From positions 1-20,173 of the IMG/VR virus record IMGVR_UViG_3300035666_000202: a stretch of 20,173 bases of DNA; one strand, written 5' to 3'. The notes beneath the pieces were generated by a model, which saw only the letters and a list, made by a program, of their open reading frames with translations, was not told where the DNA came from and made no database searches. The number at the start of each line of letters is the position of its first letter. The stretch's first letter is position 1. Both the position numbers and the translations under genes were made by a program. Below are positions 11,928 to 18,171 of the stretch, one piece after another. The DNA is from a virus.

Positions 11928-12837
11928 AATTCTTGGAAGTCCAATTGCCTTCCATCGATGCCTTGCAGAGCTGGCCGGATCCGTGACATCTGGATTGATG
12001 CTCAGTCAGGCCGTGTACTGGACGGGGAAGACGAAAGATCCGCAGGGATGGTTTTGGAAGACTCAGGATGAATGGTTTGAAGAGACCATGCTGAGTCGAA
12101 AAGAGCAAGAATCTGCTCGTCGTCGACTGCGTGAGATCACCTTTGAGGGCAAACCATTGTGGTGTGAGCAGCTGCGTGGCGTACCCGCAAAGCTTTATTA
12201 TCGAGTCGATATGGACATTCTTGAATGCCTTTTAACGGCAGATCAGCATGTCCAAAACGGTCAAGCCAGTATGCCCGAAATGGACATACTAGAAAGCCCA
12301 AAACGTGCAAGCAAGCAAGCCCAAAATGGGCATACATTCTTATTAGCAGAGACTACTACAGAGACTACTACAGAGACTACATCAGAGAGGGTGAGTGCGC
12401 GTGAGGCTTTGGTGATCTCGCAGGAGACGACACCAGCCAGACCGCACACACTGCAGGAGGAGGACGCTGTATCAATTGCAGTCAGCTTTTTTCCGCAAAT
12501 GGGGATCTGGCAACAGGAGCTGATTGCAAATGCAGACATCAGCAAGTTGCACATATGGCGACAGGTCATGCAGATATGGCGCGATCACAAGCACAGCCGC
12601 AACAACATTCACGGGATGATTGACAAGTATAATCGTTTCGAAACTCAAGATATTAGAGACAAGGAGTATCAGGCCAATGCAAAGAATGGAAATGGACATA
12701 AACGCGAATCGCACAACGAGCGCGCAGCTCGAGAGACCTTCAATCTCATCGCAAAACTCACAGGACAGGAAGGCGGCGATGATCGCCCTGATCCAGCAGA
12801 CTCGATCTTTAAGCTCCCTGCCGCTTTCGGCGGGTGA
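11914..12837 (+). CDS. Replication initiator (lambda O-like) with origin inside the gene
   Basis: 307 residues from TTG at 11914, preceded by GGAGGT; no ATG suits. Residues ~1-108 form a winged-helix DNA-binding domain (LTKILGSPIAFHRCLAELAG, LMLSQAVYWT, WFWKTQDEWFEETMLSRKEQESARRRL, LYYRVDMDIL) typical of phage O/DnaD-type initiators. A polar linker (~109-160, with VQNGQASMPEMDIL and ETTTETTTETTS) is encoded by the repeats at 12250-12384. The C-terminal part is helical (IWQQELIANADISKLHIWRQVMQIWRDH). It should bind the phage origin and recruit helicase with the next gene's product. Regulation by the structured leader is likely. Confidence 0.75.
   Translation: MKLTKILGSPIAFHRCLAELAGSVTSGLMLSQAVYWTGKTKDPQGWFWKTQDEWFEETMLSRKEQESARRRLREITFEGKPLWCEQLRGVPAKLYYRVDMDILECLLTADQHVQNGQASMPEMDILESPKRASKQAQNGHTFLLAETTTETTTETTSERVSAREALVISQETTPARPHTLQEEDAVSIAVSFFPQMGIWQQELIANADISKLHIWRQVMQIWRDHKHSRNNIHGMIDKYNRFETQDIRDKEYQANAKNGNGHKRESHNERAARETFNLIAKLTGQEGGDDRPDPADSIFKLPAAFGG
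12250..12341 (+). repeat. Four 23-bp iterons, candidate replication origin
   Basis: Units start at 12250, 12273, 12296 and 12319, exactly 23 bp apart. The first 17 bases of each fit GCCCAAAAyGkgCAwrC (units 2 and 4 match at 15 of 17, units 1 and 3 at 14 of 17). As 23 is not a multiple of three, adjacent units are read in different frames, so the similarity is at DNA level. They lie in the linker-coding part of the initiator gene, as lambda iterons lie in gene O. Confidence 0.8.
12349..12384 (+). repeat. Three 12-bp direct repeats next to the iterons
   Basis: GAGACTACTACA twice (12349-12360, 12361-12372), then GAGACTACATCA (12373-12384). They encode ETTTETTTETTS, and 12 is a multiple of three, so protein-level repetition is also possible. 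An AT-rich stretch (12334-12346) lies between them and the iterons. Confidence 0.75.
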
Positions 12838-13297
12838 TGAGCTGACGTTGGCGGTATCAACCTGGCTCGACGCTCTGGCCGAAGTGCCGGATCATTTGCT
12901 TGTCCCTGCTTGGCGACGTGCCACGAAAGACCACGACTGGTCGAGGTCATTTCCCGTGATGGCCATTCTTCCGGCATACAAAGCATTGATCCTTGAGGAT
13001 CGGGCTGCCAGAGAGAAGGCCAGCTACGCGAACAGCCGACGCGCTGACGACACCTACGCCTGCCGCTACTGCGACGACACTGGATACATGCCCGTCAAGC
13101 TGTACTGCGGATCCTTTGCCGACTGGCGATCGGCCCGACGCGCCTGCAATTGTGCCGCCACGCCAATCTCACAGCGGCTCCCGATCCCTGACATCACCGA
13201 CTGGGCGCGTGACGATCAGGGCGACTGGCTGCCTGCTCATTCTGGCGCATCGCTGCAATGCTGGTGTCTGTATTGCAAGAACGGGAGGAACCGATGA
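12779..13297 (+). CDS. Helicase-loader candidate with zinc-binding Cys cluster
   Basis: 172 residues from the ATG at 12779, with AGGAAGG upstream; it overlaps the initiator by 59 bases. The N-terminal half (LPLSAGDELTLAVSTWLDALAEVPDHLLVPAWRRATKDHDWSRSFPVMAILPAYKAL) is a helical bundle like those of phage helicase loaders/replisome organisers (lambda P, G39P type). The C-terminal half has CRYCDDTGYMPVKLYC, ACNC and CWCLYC, probably a zinc-binding region. Position right after an O-like gene is where lambda P lies. Family not proven; loader function is inferred from order and layout. Confidence 0.6.
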   Translation: MIALIQQTRSLSSLPLSAGDELTLAVSTWLDALAEVPDHLLVPAWRRATKDHDWSRSFPVMAILPAYKALILEDRAAREKASYANSRRADDTYACRYCDDTGYMPVKLYCGSFADWRSARRACNCAATPISQRLPIPDITDWARDDQGDWLPAHSGASLQCWCLYCKNGRNR

Positions 13298-13569
13298 ACG
13301 CATACCGGCACAACCAGATTATCCAGGTCACGACGGCCAGCGGATCACGCTTTTGCTATCGCGGCACGGTCGAGGCCATCAGAGAGCGCAGCAACGGCGC
13401 AGGCCTGATGGGATACTTCCACTACCAACAGTCCCAATGGCGCGTCCATCGTCTGGCCTGCGGGGAGTGGATGGGTGTTGATCAAGAGGGGCGACGAATT
13501 GCCATCACTCATTGGCTGCTTGATGAAGAGATCGAGCGCATTGGAGAGGGTGGAATGTATGACAAATAG
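13294..13569 (+). CDS. Small phage protein, unknown
   Basis: 91 residues from the ATG at 13294, with GGGAGG upstream and an ATGA overlap with the preceding stop. A beta-rich domain (QIIQVTTASGSRFCYRGTVEAI ... YFHYQQSQWRVHRLACGEWMGVDQEGRRIAITHWL) ends in an acidic helix. Looks like a small barrel. Located between replication and nuclease genes, so a DNA-metabolism accessory role is possible but unproven. Overlaps the next gene by 11 bases. Confidence 0.65.
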   Translation: MNAYRHNQIIQVTTASGSRFCYRGTVEAIRERSNGAGLMGYFHYQQSQWRVHRLACGEWMGVDQEGRRIAITHWLLDEEIERIGEGGMYDK

Positions 13570-13984
13570 AGTCACCTCGAAACGCTGGAAAACATCCACC
13601 AAAACGCGCCGCCTCGTGCCATCCGAACACGAGGAGCAAAGCGTGCTGATCCAGTGGGCGACACTCGCGCAGCCAAACCAGCCGGAGCTTGGCCTACTTT
13701 TTGCGATCCCCAACGGGGGGCATCGCCTGCCTTCGGTGGCGGTGGCGATGAAGCGCGAAGGTGTCAAAGCTGGCATCCCGGATCTGATGCTTCCCGTTGC
13801 TCGATGCGGATACCACGGGCTATTTCTGGAGATGAAAGCCGAATCTGGCAGCCTGTCACCAGAACAGCGACGCTGGCGCGATCTGCTTATCTCGCAGGGC
13901 TACGGCCACGCAGTTTGCTACGGTTTTGACGCTGCCCGACAGACGCTCGTGGATTACCTGGCTGACAATTGGAGGATCTCATGA
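13559..13984 (+). CDS. VRR-NUC family nuclease
   Basis: 141 residues from the ATG at 13559. Landmarks of the VRR-NUC (PD-(D/E)xK-type) fold: SEHEEQ (22-27) near the start, AIPNGGHR (49-56), REGVKAGIPDLMLPVA (67-81) with the metal-binding Asp75, GLFLEMKAESG (87-97) with the ExK pair Glu91/Lys93, and SPEQRRWRDLL (100-110) with the typical Gln. These enzymes cleave branched or single-stranded DNA; phage members are often stand-alone and short like this one, and may resolve replication or recombination intermediates. Active-site residues look intact. An extension upstream overlaps the previous gene and is rejected. Confidence 0.85.
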   Translation: MTNRVTSKRWKTSTKTRRLVPSEHEEQSVLIQWATLAQPNQPELGLLFAIPNGGHRLPSVAVAMKREGVKAGIPDLMLPVARCGYHGLFLEMKAESGSLSPEQRRWRDLLISQGYGHAVCYGFDAARQTLVDYLADNWRIS

Positions 13985-14682
13985 GGGTCTCCATTATCGT
14001 CGCCATGGATGAGGTTGGAACGATTGGCCAAAATGGCGAGCTGCCGTGGAAGCAGGCCGATGACCTGCGCGAGTTTGCACGGCTTACCCAAGGCCATCAC
14101 GTGATTATGGGGCGGCTGACGTGGGCATCGTTGCCGCCTGCCGGTTTACCTGGGCGATCGTTGATCGTCCTGACTGAGCACTACACCAAACTGGTTGAGG
14201 CGTCCGGCGCGATCGCCAAACCGTCACTCACCTCCGCGATCGACTACGCGCGAGAGCAGGGGGAGACGGAGTTATTTGTTGCCGGCGGTGCTGAGGTGTA
14301 CGCGCTGGCAATGGCCTACACCGAACGACTGTACCTGACGCGCATACACACGACGATCAAAGGCTTGAAACGCCTCAAATTTCCCGATTTTAAGCAACGC
14401 AATTGGCAGGAGGTCGAAAGCCGTGGCCCTCGTGCTGCGGACGACCGCAATCAGTACCGGTACACGTTTGGCGTGTACGATTGGAATCCTAGAGCATTTG
14501 CGGACAATGGCGCAGGGCGGCCAAAGCTCGAGCGTCCAACGATCGTCTGTCAGCTCTGCGAAAGAGTCGTCGTGTGCAAGTACCGACTACACACTGGCCG
14601 CGCGCCGCAAAAATACTGTTCAGTAACGTGCAAAAACGCTGCAAAAAAAGCGCAGAAAATCACAACATCAACTTGTAAGTAA
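13981..14682 (+). CDS. Dihydrofolate reductase with C-terminal zinc-finger extension
   Basis: 233 residues from the ATG at 13981, with GGAGGATCTC upstream and an ATGA overlap with the nuclease. Residues 1-168 are a DHFR domain: SIIVAMDEVGTIGQNGELPW (4-23), ADDLREF with the acidic catalytic position at about 27-28, HHVIMGRLTW (39-48), LIVLT, and LFVAGGAEVYALAMA (98-112). It reduces dihydrofolate with NADPH. The tail (169-233) is unusual: a basic stretch then CQLC (190-193), Cys199 and YCSVTCKNAAKKA (212-224), a likely zinc finger. Usual phage DHFRs are about 160-200 residues. The tail may bind DNA or a replication partner. Confidence 0.85.
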   Translation: MRVSIIVAMDEVGTIGQNGELPWKQADDLREFARLTQGHHVIMGRLTWASLPPAGLPGRSLIVLTEHYTKLVEASGAIAKPSLTSAIDYAREQGETELFVAGGAEVYALAMAYTERLYLTRIHTTIKGLKRLKFPDFKQRNWQEVESRGPRAADDRNQYRYTFGVYDWNPRAFADNGAGRPKLERPTIVCQLCERVVVCKYRLHTGRAPQKYCSVTCKNAAKKAQKITTSTCK

Positions 14683-14708
14683 TTCTTACCAGTTTAACGG
14701 AGGACGAT

Positions 14709-15542
14709 ATGGGCAATCTTTTCAATTTTGGGGATGCGATGAATCAGGAATCGCGCAATGGCAATAACGCAAAAAAGCTGCGTGAGGAGGCCGGCAAATT
14801 TGACCTTGCCGGCACTGGCGGATTTCTCGCGGTCGTGAAATACGCAGTGTTTGCGATCCTGGCATCGTTAAATTTTCACCTCTTCTACTCCCACATTCCC
14901 GGAGTGTGGGGCGTGGCTCTCGGTTGCGTGGCACTGCTTTTTGAGGCCTGCGCCATCTATTTCTGGAACAATCAAAACAAATCGGCAGGCAATCATCAGC
15001 GGTGGCTGCGGATCTTCGCAATCTCATTTACCGTGCTTTCGTTTGTCCACGGCTGCGCCGCTCTCTACCAGTTGTCAGAAGTCGGGCCGTCGATCGCTGA
15101 ACCCATCTACAATTACTCAAAATACGTGGCATTCCCACTGCTCTTCGGGGCGATGGTTTTTGCGGTTTGTGTCTTGCATTACGCCCACTGGTCAACCGCA
15201 ATAAACGAAGCGAGAGCCAACGCTGTAATGGCGATTGAGCAGGATCGGGCGCACCTGATGACCGAGAGCCTCGCCCTCGAGTCACAGGCACTGGTTGAGA
15301 ATGAGAAGCTCGAGTACTTTAAGCGCAAAGTCATTCTCGAGGAGAAACATGTCCAAGCGATTGAGGAGTTTGCCCGAGTAAAACAGCGTGGTTTGGCGGC
15401 AATCAACAACATCACTGACCCTGAGGTGCGACAGGAACTGTTCCAGTTGATTGGGCGCACTGCCACAGTTGCACCAGTGGCAAAACGCATTGGGATGTCG
15501 CCAATTGCCACTGACCCAAAAGACTCAGCCCCGACCGAGTAG
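14709..15542 (+). CDS. Four-span membrane protein with cytoplasmic coiled coil
   Basis: 277 residues, GGAGGACGAT before the ATG. Hydrophobic segments at about 38-60, 66-86, 99-122 and 138-160 place both ends in the cytoplasm. Residues ~163-235 are a long charged helix (NEARANAVMAIEQDRAHLMTESLALESQALVENEKLEYFKRKVILEEKHVQAIEEFARVKQ), probably a coiled coil. It is expressed with replication genes, so it might anchor replication at the membrane or act in exclusion; neither is shown. No family name recognised. Confidence 0.7.
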   Translation: MGNLFNFGDAMNQESRNGNNAKKLREEAGKFDLAGTGGFLAVVKYAVFAILASLNFHLFYSHIPGVWGVALGCVALLFEACAIYFWNNQNKSAGNHQRWLRIFAISFTVLSFVHGCAALYQLSEVGPSIAEPIYNYSKYVAFPLLFGAMVFAVCVLHYAHWSTAINEARANAVMAIEQDRAHLMTESLALESQALVENEKLEYFKRKVILEEKHVQAIEEFARVKQRGLAAINNITDPEVRQELFQLIGRTATVAPVAKRIGMSPIATDPKDSAPTE

Positions 15543-15569
15543 GCGGGGCGCACGAAGCGACGTCATTCA

Positions 15570-15608
15570 GTGGCAATCCTGACCGATACGCAGGTCAGGA
15601 TCTGCCAC
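15570..15608 (+). promoter_or_regulatory. Long intergenic hairpin built on the repeated hexamers
   Basis: GTGGCA plus ATCCTGACC (15570-15584) pairs with GGTCAGGAT, a bulged C, and TGCCAC (15593-15608): 15 bp with an eight-base loop. It lies in the 81-base gap before the 34-residue membrane protein and has no U tract. Could be an operator, an mRNA-stability element or a factor-dependent terminator. Confidence 0.6.
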
Positions 15609-15623
15609 ACGTGGGAGGCGAAA

Positions 15624-15728
15624 ATGAAGCTGGACAAATACGGGTGGGATCCGCAAGCGCGGTTTACTCTGGTGATAGTAGCGATCGGGCTGCTGGCTCT
15701 GATCATTCAGCGACTGATGGTGCAGTGA
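15624..15728 (+). CDS. 34-residue single-span membrane microprotein
   Basis: Reads MKLDKYGWDPQARFTLVIVA followed by IGLLALIIQRLMVQ. One hydrophobic helix (residues ~14-29) after a polar start. GGGAGG lies nine bases upstream, within a CCACACGTGGG repeat. Its stop overlaps the next gene's GTG (GTGA). Function unknown. Confidence 0.55.
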   Translation: MKLDKYGWDPQARFTLVIVAIGLLALIIQRLMVQ

Positions 15729-16066
15729 CTGCCACACGTGGCGACATTGAGATTGCCACAGGTGGCAATGAGCACGTGGCAAGCGTTGCCACTGCCCCGG
15801 AACCGCTTGCAGATCAACAGGATAACTCTGTGGCAATGGCCTTGCCACCGGACGATGCGAGGCTTACCATTGATCACGTCACGGCATCAAAAAACACCGT
15901 GGCAATTCGGCTGAGGTGGTCAGAGAAGCGCGACGATGGCAGCAGTCACCGCAAGGCGATCTACCTGCAACGGCTGCATCTACCAGTATTTGAGGCAATT
16001 TATGGAGGGGATTATGACAGTTTCAAAAAAGCAATCATCGAGCAGTGGCAAACAAGCAGTCAGTAA
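15725..16066 (+). CDS. Phage protein, unknown, coupled start
   Basis: 113 residues from GTG at 15725, chosen because it overlaps the preceding stop (GTGA); an earlier GTG at 15611 would cover the microprotein gene. The N-terminal ~55 residues are low-complexity and encoded by the TGCCAC/GTGGCA-rich DNA (GGNEHVASVATAPEPL). The conserved-looking domain follows: TASKNTVAIRLRWSEKRDDGSSHRKAIYLQRLHLPVFEAIYGGDYDSFKKAIIEQW. The boundary suggests that repeat expansion created or altered the N-terminus. Function unknown. Confidence 0.55.
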   Translation: MTATRGDIEIATGGNEHVASVATAPEPLADQQDNSVAMALPPDDARLTIDHVTASKNTVAIRLRWSEKRDDGSSHRKAIYLQRLHLPVFEAIYGGDYDSFKKAIIEQWQTSSQ

Positions 16067-16277
16067 CAGACTGGACAAACGCGAGCCATACGGGCCAATT
16101 TCCCACACGTGGGAGATACCTGGGGCACTCTACGAGATCCGGCAGCTGGCCTATGACGACGACTGCGACAGAATCAGGCCGCTGATCGAGTCGATCATCC
16201 AAGTCTCACAAGCTGACCCAACTGCGTGGCAACAGATCAAAAATGGAATGCCACACGTGGCAGCGGCGGTGGCATAG
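16014..16277 (+). CDS. Small phage protein, unknown
   Basis: 87 residues from the ATG at 16014, with GGAGGGG upstream; it overlaps the previous gene by 53 bases in another frame. Ser/Lys-rich start (TVSKKQSSSSGKQAVSNRLDKREPYG), then ISHTWEIPGALYEIRQLAYDDDCDRIRPLIESIIQVSQADPTAWQQIKNG, helical. Two CCACACGTGG repeats fall inside it (16103, 16251). No family recognised. Confidence 0.6.
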   Translation: MTVSKKQSSSSGKQAVSNRLDKREPYGPISHTWEIPGALYEIRQLAYDDDCDRIRPLIESIIQVSQADPTAWQQIKNGMPHVAAAVA

Positions 16278-16280
16278 ACT

Positions 16281-17081
16281 ATGGCAGACCAGATATCGAA
16301 CAAGCTCATCGTGGCAGGTTTTGCTCTCATCGACCAGAACCTGCCCGTTTTTACTCACTCAGCGTGGGAAGACCATGTGCAAGCGTGGTATGACGCAGAG
16401 AGGGAAGTCACAGAGCGGCGGTGGCAACAGGCGGCAATATGCGCGTCCATCGTCACGCATTACGGGGAAGGGGCGATCCAAGAGTTTGCAGCATCGGTCG
16501 GTTGCCACTATCAGCGAGTCTACGAATATCGCCGCGCTTATCAGCTTGCCACACGATTCTCCGATCGGCCGGAAAATCTCGAGTTCACTCATTTTGTCGT
16601 GGCATCGTCGTCACCGAACGCAGAACAGCTCATCGAGCAGGCGGCAGAACAGAGCCTGACTACTCGCCAATTGCGGCGGCTGGTGTCTGAGGAGTCCGCA
16701 CCGGCCATCGACGCTTCCCTTCCCGCGATCTCTCACGATCCACACGTGGCAACCCTATGGGGCGCATACGTGGCAGCAGGCAGCGCACTGGCGGCAATCG
16801 TGCCACTGACAGCCACGGCGATCAGCTACGCTAACGAGGAGGTGCGCTACATCCTCGAGCTTCCCGAACAGTCAGTGCAGGAGCGAATTGTGCAGACGAT
16901 CTCTCAGGGATACACCGAGGCTGATGCAATCGCAAAGGCTATCAATCAGGATCGTGATCGTGTGTTCGTGTGGCTCTCAAGGCTGGTTGAGCAGGGTGTG
17001 CTGACGATCCGCGAGCAGACCCTCGAGGAGCGCGCGCCGGGGGCACGGGGGCCAGCCCGGCACTATTACGAAATTGCATAA
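16281..17081 (+). CDS. DNA-binding protein with two HTH regions (ParB/DUF3102-like plus winged helix)
   Basis: 266 residues. Residues ~45-135 (RRWQQAAICASIVTHYGEGAIQEFAASVGCHYQRVYEYRRAYQLATRF ... SLTTRQLRRLV) contain a helix-turn-helix set like phage ParB-related or DUF3102-type proteins. Residues ~195-240 (VQERIVQTISQGYTEADAIAKAINQDRDRVFVWLSRLVEQGVLTI) look like a winged helix. Start codon has only a weak ribosome site. Its gene lies inside the TGCCAC/GTGGCA cluster, making it the obvious candidate to bind those sites as regulator or partition-like protein; binding is inference. Confidence 0.6.
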   Translation: MADQISNKLIVAGFALIDQNLPVFTHSAWEDHVQAWYDAEREVTERRWQQAAICASIVTHYGEGAIQEFAASVGCHYQRVYEYRRAYQLATRFSDRPENLEFTHFVVASSSPNAEQLIEQAAEQSLTTRQLRRLVSEESAPAIDASLPAISHDPHVATLWGAYVAAGSALAAIVPLTATAISYANEEVRYILELPEQSVQERIVQTISQGYTEADAIAKAINQDRDRVFVWLSRLVEQGVLTIREQTLEERAPGARGPARHYYEIA

Positions 17082-17099
17082 ACAGAACTGGAGGACGAG

Positions 17100-17837
17100 A
17101 TGGATCAGGACACGGAAATCAAAACATATGGCAGCGTGGAACTCGAAGAGCGGTGGGGCAGCGATGAGGACATCGCCCGACGTGCGCGCGTCTCGACGGG
17201 ATCAGAAAATAAAGGCAGGCTCAAAGATCGGCGGCTGCTCAGGACGCTGATCGAGAATGATCACGGATCCCCTCTCGAGCTGGCTGGCATCGTTTACCGG
17301 TTGCATATGCCGCTACACCTTGTAGCACAGATGCAGCGTCACCGGATGGCTTCGTATTCCCAGCGATCCGGGCGATATGTGGAAATGGGCCTGACGTTTC
17401 ATCGCCCCCACACGTGGCGCAAGCAGGGTGATAGCAATCGCCAGGTATCCGGGGGGCCGATCGACGATCAGGTATCGGCGATCAGTCTATTTATTGACGC
17501 CATCGCCGAGGCTACACACGCCTACACGCGACTTCTCGAGATGGGAGTGAGCAGAGAGCAGGCGCGGACGATATTGCCGCAATGCACCGAAACTGAGCTT
17601 TACGCGCAGTTCAATCTCCGATCACTGATGAACTTCCTTCGCCTTCGCACCGCTCCCGACGCACAAGGCGAAATGCGCACTTACGCAAACGCAATGGAGA
17701 TGATCTTTGCCACGCAGTTCCCGCTGACCTATCAGATCTATCGACTGGCGCAGAGTGTCGATGCTGACCTTGCCGACAATCGCCGCGAGTTGTGGCACAG
17801 TGGAATCGTTGATGTTGAAAACAGCGAAGGCGCGTGA
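17100..17837 (+). CDS. thyX: Flavin-dependent thymidylate synthase ThyX
   Basis: 245 residues, GGAGGACGAG before the ATG. It methylates dUMP to dTMP using FAD, NADPH and methylene-tetrahydrofolate. The ThyX signature RHRMASYSQRSGRY (80-93) matches RHRxxSxxxxSxRY fully. Other family regions: ARRARVSTG (26-34), ENDHGSPLELAGIVYRL (52-68), AQMQRHR, and ARTILPQCTETELYAQFNLRSLMNFLRLR with the conserved Arg-rich end. Normal length for the family. Last gene before the late leader. Together with dCTP deaminase it gives a dCTP-to-dTMP route, lacking a visible dUTPase. Confidence 0.93.
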   Translation: MDQDTEIKTYGSVELEERWGSDEDIARRARVSTGSENKGRLKDRRLLRTLIENDHGSPLELAGIVYRLHMPLHLVAQMQRHRMASYSQRSGRYVEMGLTFHRPHTWRKQGDSNRQVSGGPIDDQVSAISLFIDAIAEATHAYTRLLEMGVSREQARTILPQCTETELYAQFNLRSLMNFLRLRTAPDAQGEMRTYANAMEMIFATQFPLTYQIYRLAQSVDADLADNRRELWHSGIVDVENSEGA

Positions 17838-17838
17838 A

Positions 17839-17867
17839 TTGCAAAAAAGTTTTTTGCCTGATAGTGT
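17839..17867 (+). promoter_or_regulatory. Candidate late promoter with A/T palindrome
   Basis: TTGCAA (17839-17844), 17-base spacer, TAGTGT (17862-17867) with the TG extension at 17859-17860. The spacer contains the perfect palindrome GCAAAAAA-G-TTTTTTGC (17841-17857), an operator or terminator candidate for the upstream operon. The -10 is only half consensus. Confidence 0.45.
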
Positions 17868-17913
17868 AGCTATTGTACGACTAAGCGGTCGTGCTTTGAT
17901 GATACTCCAACTT

Positions 17914-17943
17914 GACGACCTCTTGTGGGTCGTCTTTTTTTTT
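17914..17943 (+). terminator. Strong intrinsic terminator before the lysis genes
   Basis: GACGACC (17914-17920), seven-base loop, GGTCGTC (17928-17934), then nine T. It lies about 45 bases after the possible promoter and 21 bases before the holin gene, so late genes would need read-through or antitermination from this side. Confidence 0.85.
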
Positions 17944-17964
17944 GAGGCAACGGAGACACTGGAA

Positions 17965-18171
17965 ATGGACAACGGAATATCAGTTTGGGTTAAGGGCCTT
18001 GTGGCCGCCATCGTTGGCGGTGCCGCAAACGCGATCACGGTAATCGTGGTCGATCCGATTAATTTCAATTTGGCGGAGGGCTTTGGGAAGGTCGGGCAGG
18101 TGGCCATTGTTGGTGCGCTGATCGCTGCCGCGGCATACCTGAAGCAGTCGCCCATCCCGGAGGTAAAGTAA
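17965..18171 (+). CDS. Holin-like two-span membrane protein
   Basis: 68 residues from the ATG at 17965 (GGAG nine bases before); in-frame upstream codons cross the terminator and are rejected. Segments VKGLVAAIVGGAANAITVIVV (~9-29) and VGQVAIVGALIAAAAYL (~43-59) are hydrophobic, joined by DPINFNLAEGFGK, and end in KQSPIPEVK. The Gly/Ala-rich pattern with the terminal LKQSPxP recurs in small phage membrane proteins before lysis or packaging genes, and size fits class II holins. The holin role is likely from topology and position but not proven. Confidence 0.6.
   Translation: MDNGISVWVKGLVAAIVGGAANAITVIVVDPINFNLAEGFGKVGQVAIVGALIAAAAYLKQSPIPEVK

Larger units (their letters stand above)
15461..16806. 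repeat. Dense cluster of TGCCAC / GTGGCA sites
   Basis: I count about 26 copies of this complementary hexamer pair in 1.35 kb, across several reading frames and genes. Inverted pairs occur with varied spacing: 15461/15477, 15570/15603, 15754/15762, 15776/15787, 15830/15843, 16249/16257. Within and just beyond the cluster, CCACACGTGG occurs at 15605, 15732, 16103, 16251, 16740 and 17408. The hexamer is rare elsewhere in the window by eye. Probably a DNA-level signal. Confidence 0.8.

Noticed and set aside
12250-12384. CRISPR array
   Set aside because: Repeat units are imperfect, adjacent and without unique spacers of normal length; they lie in coding sequence.
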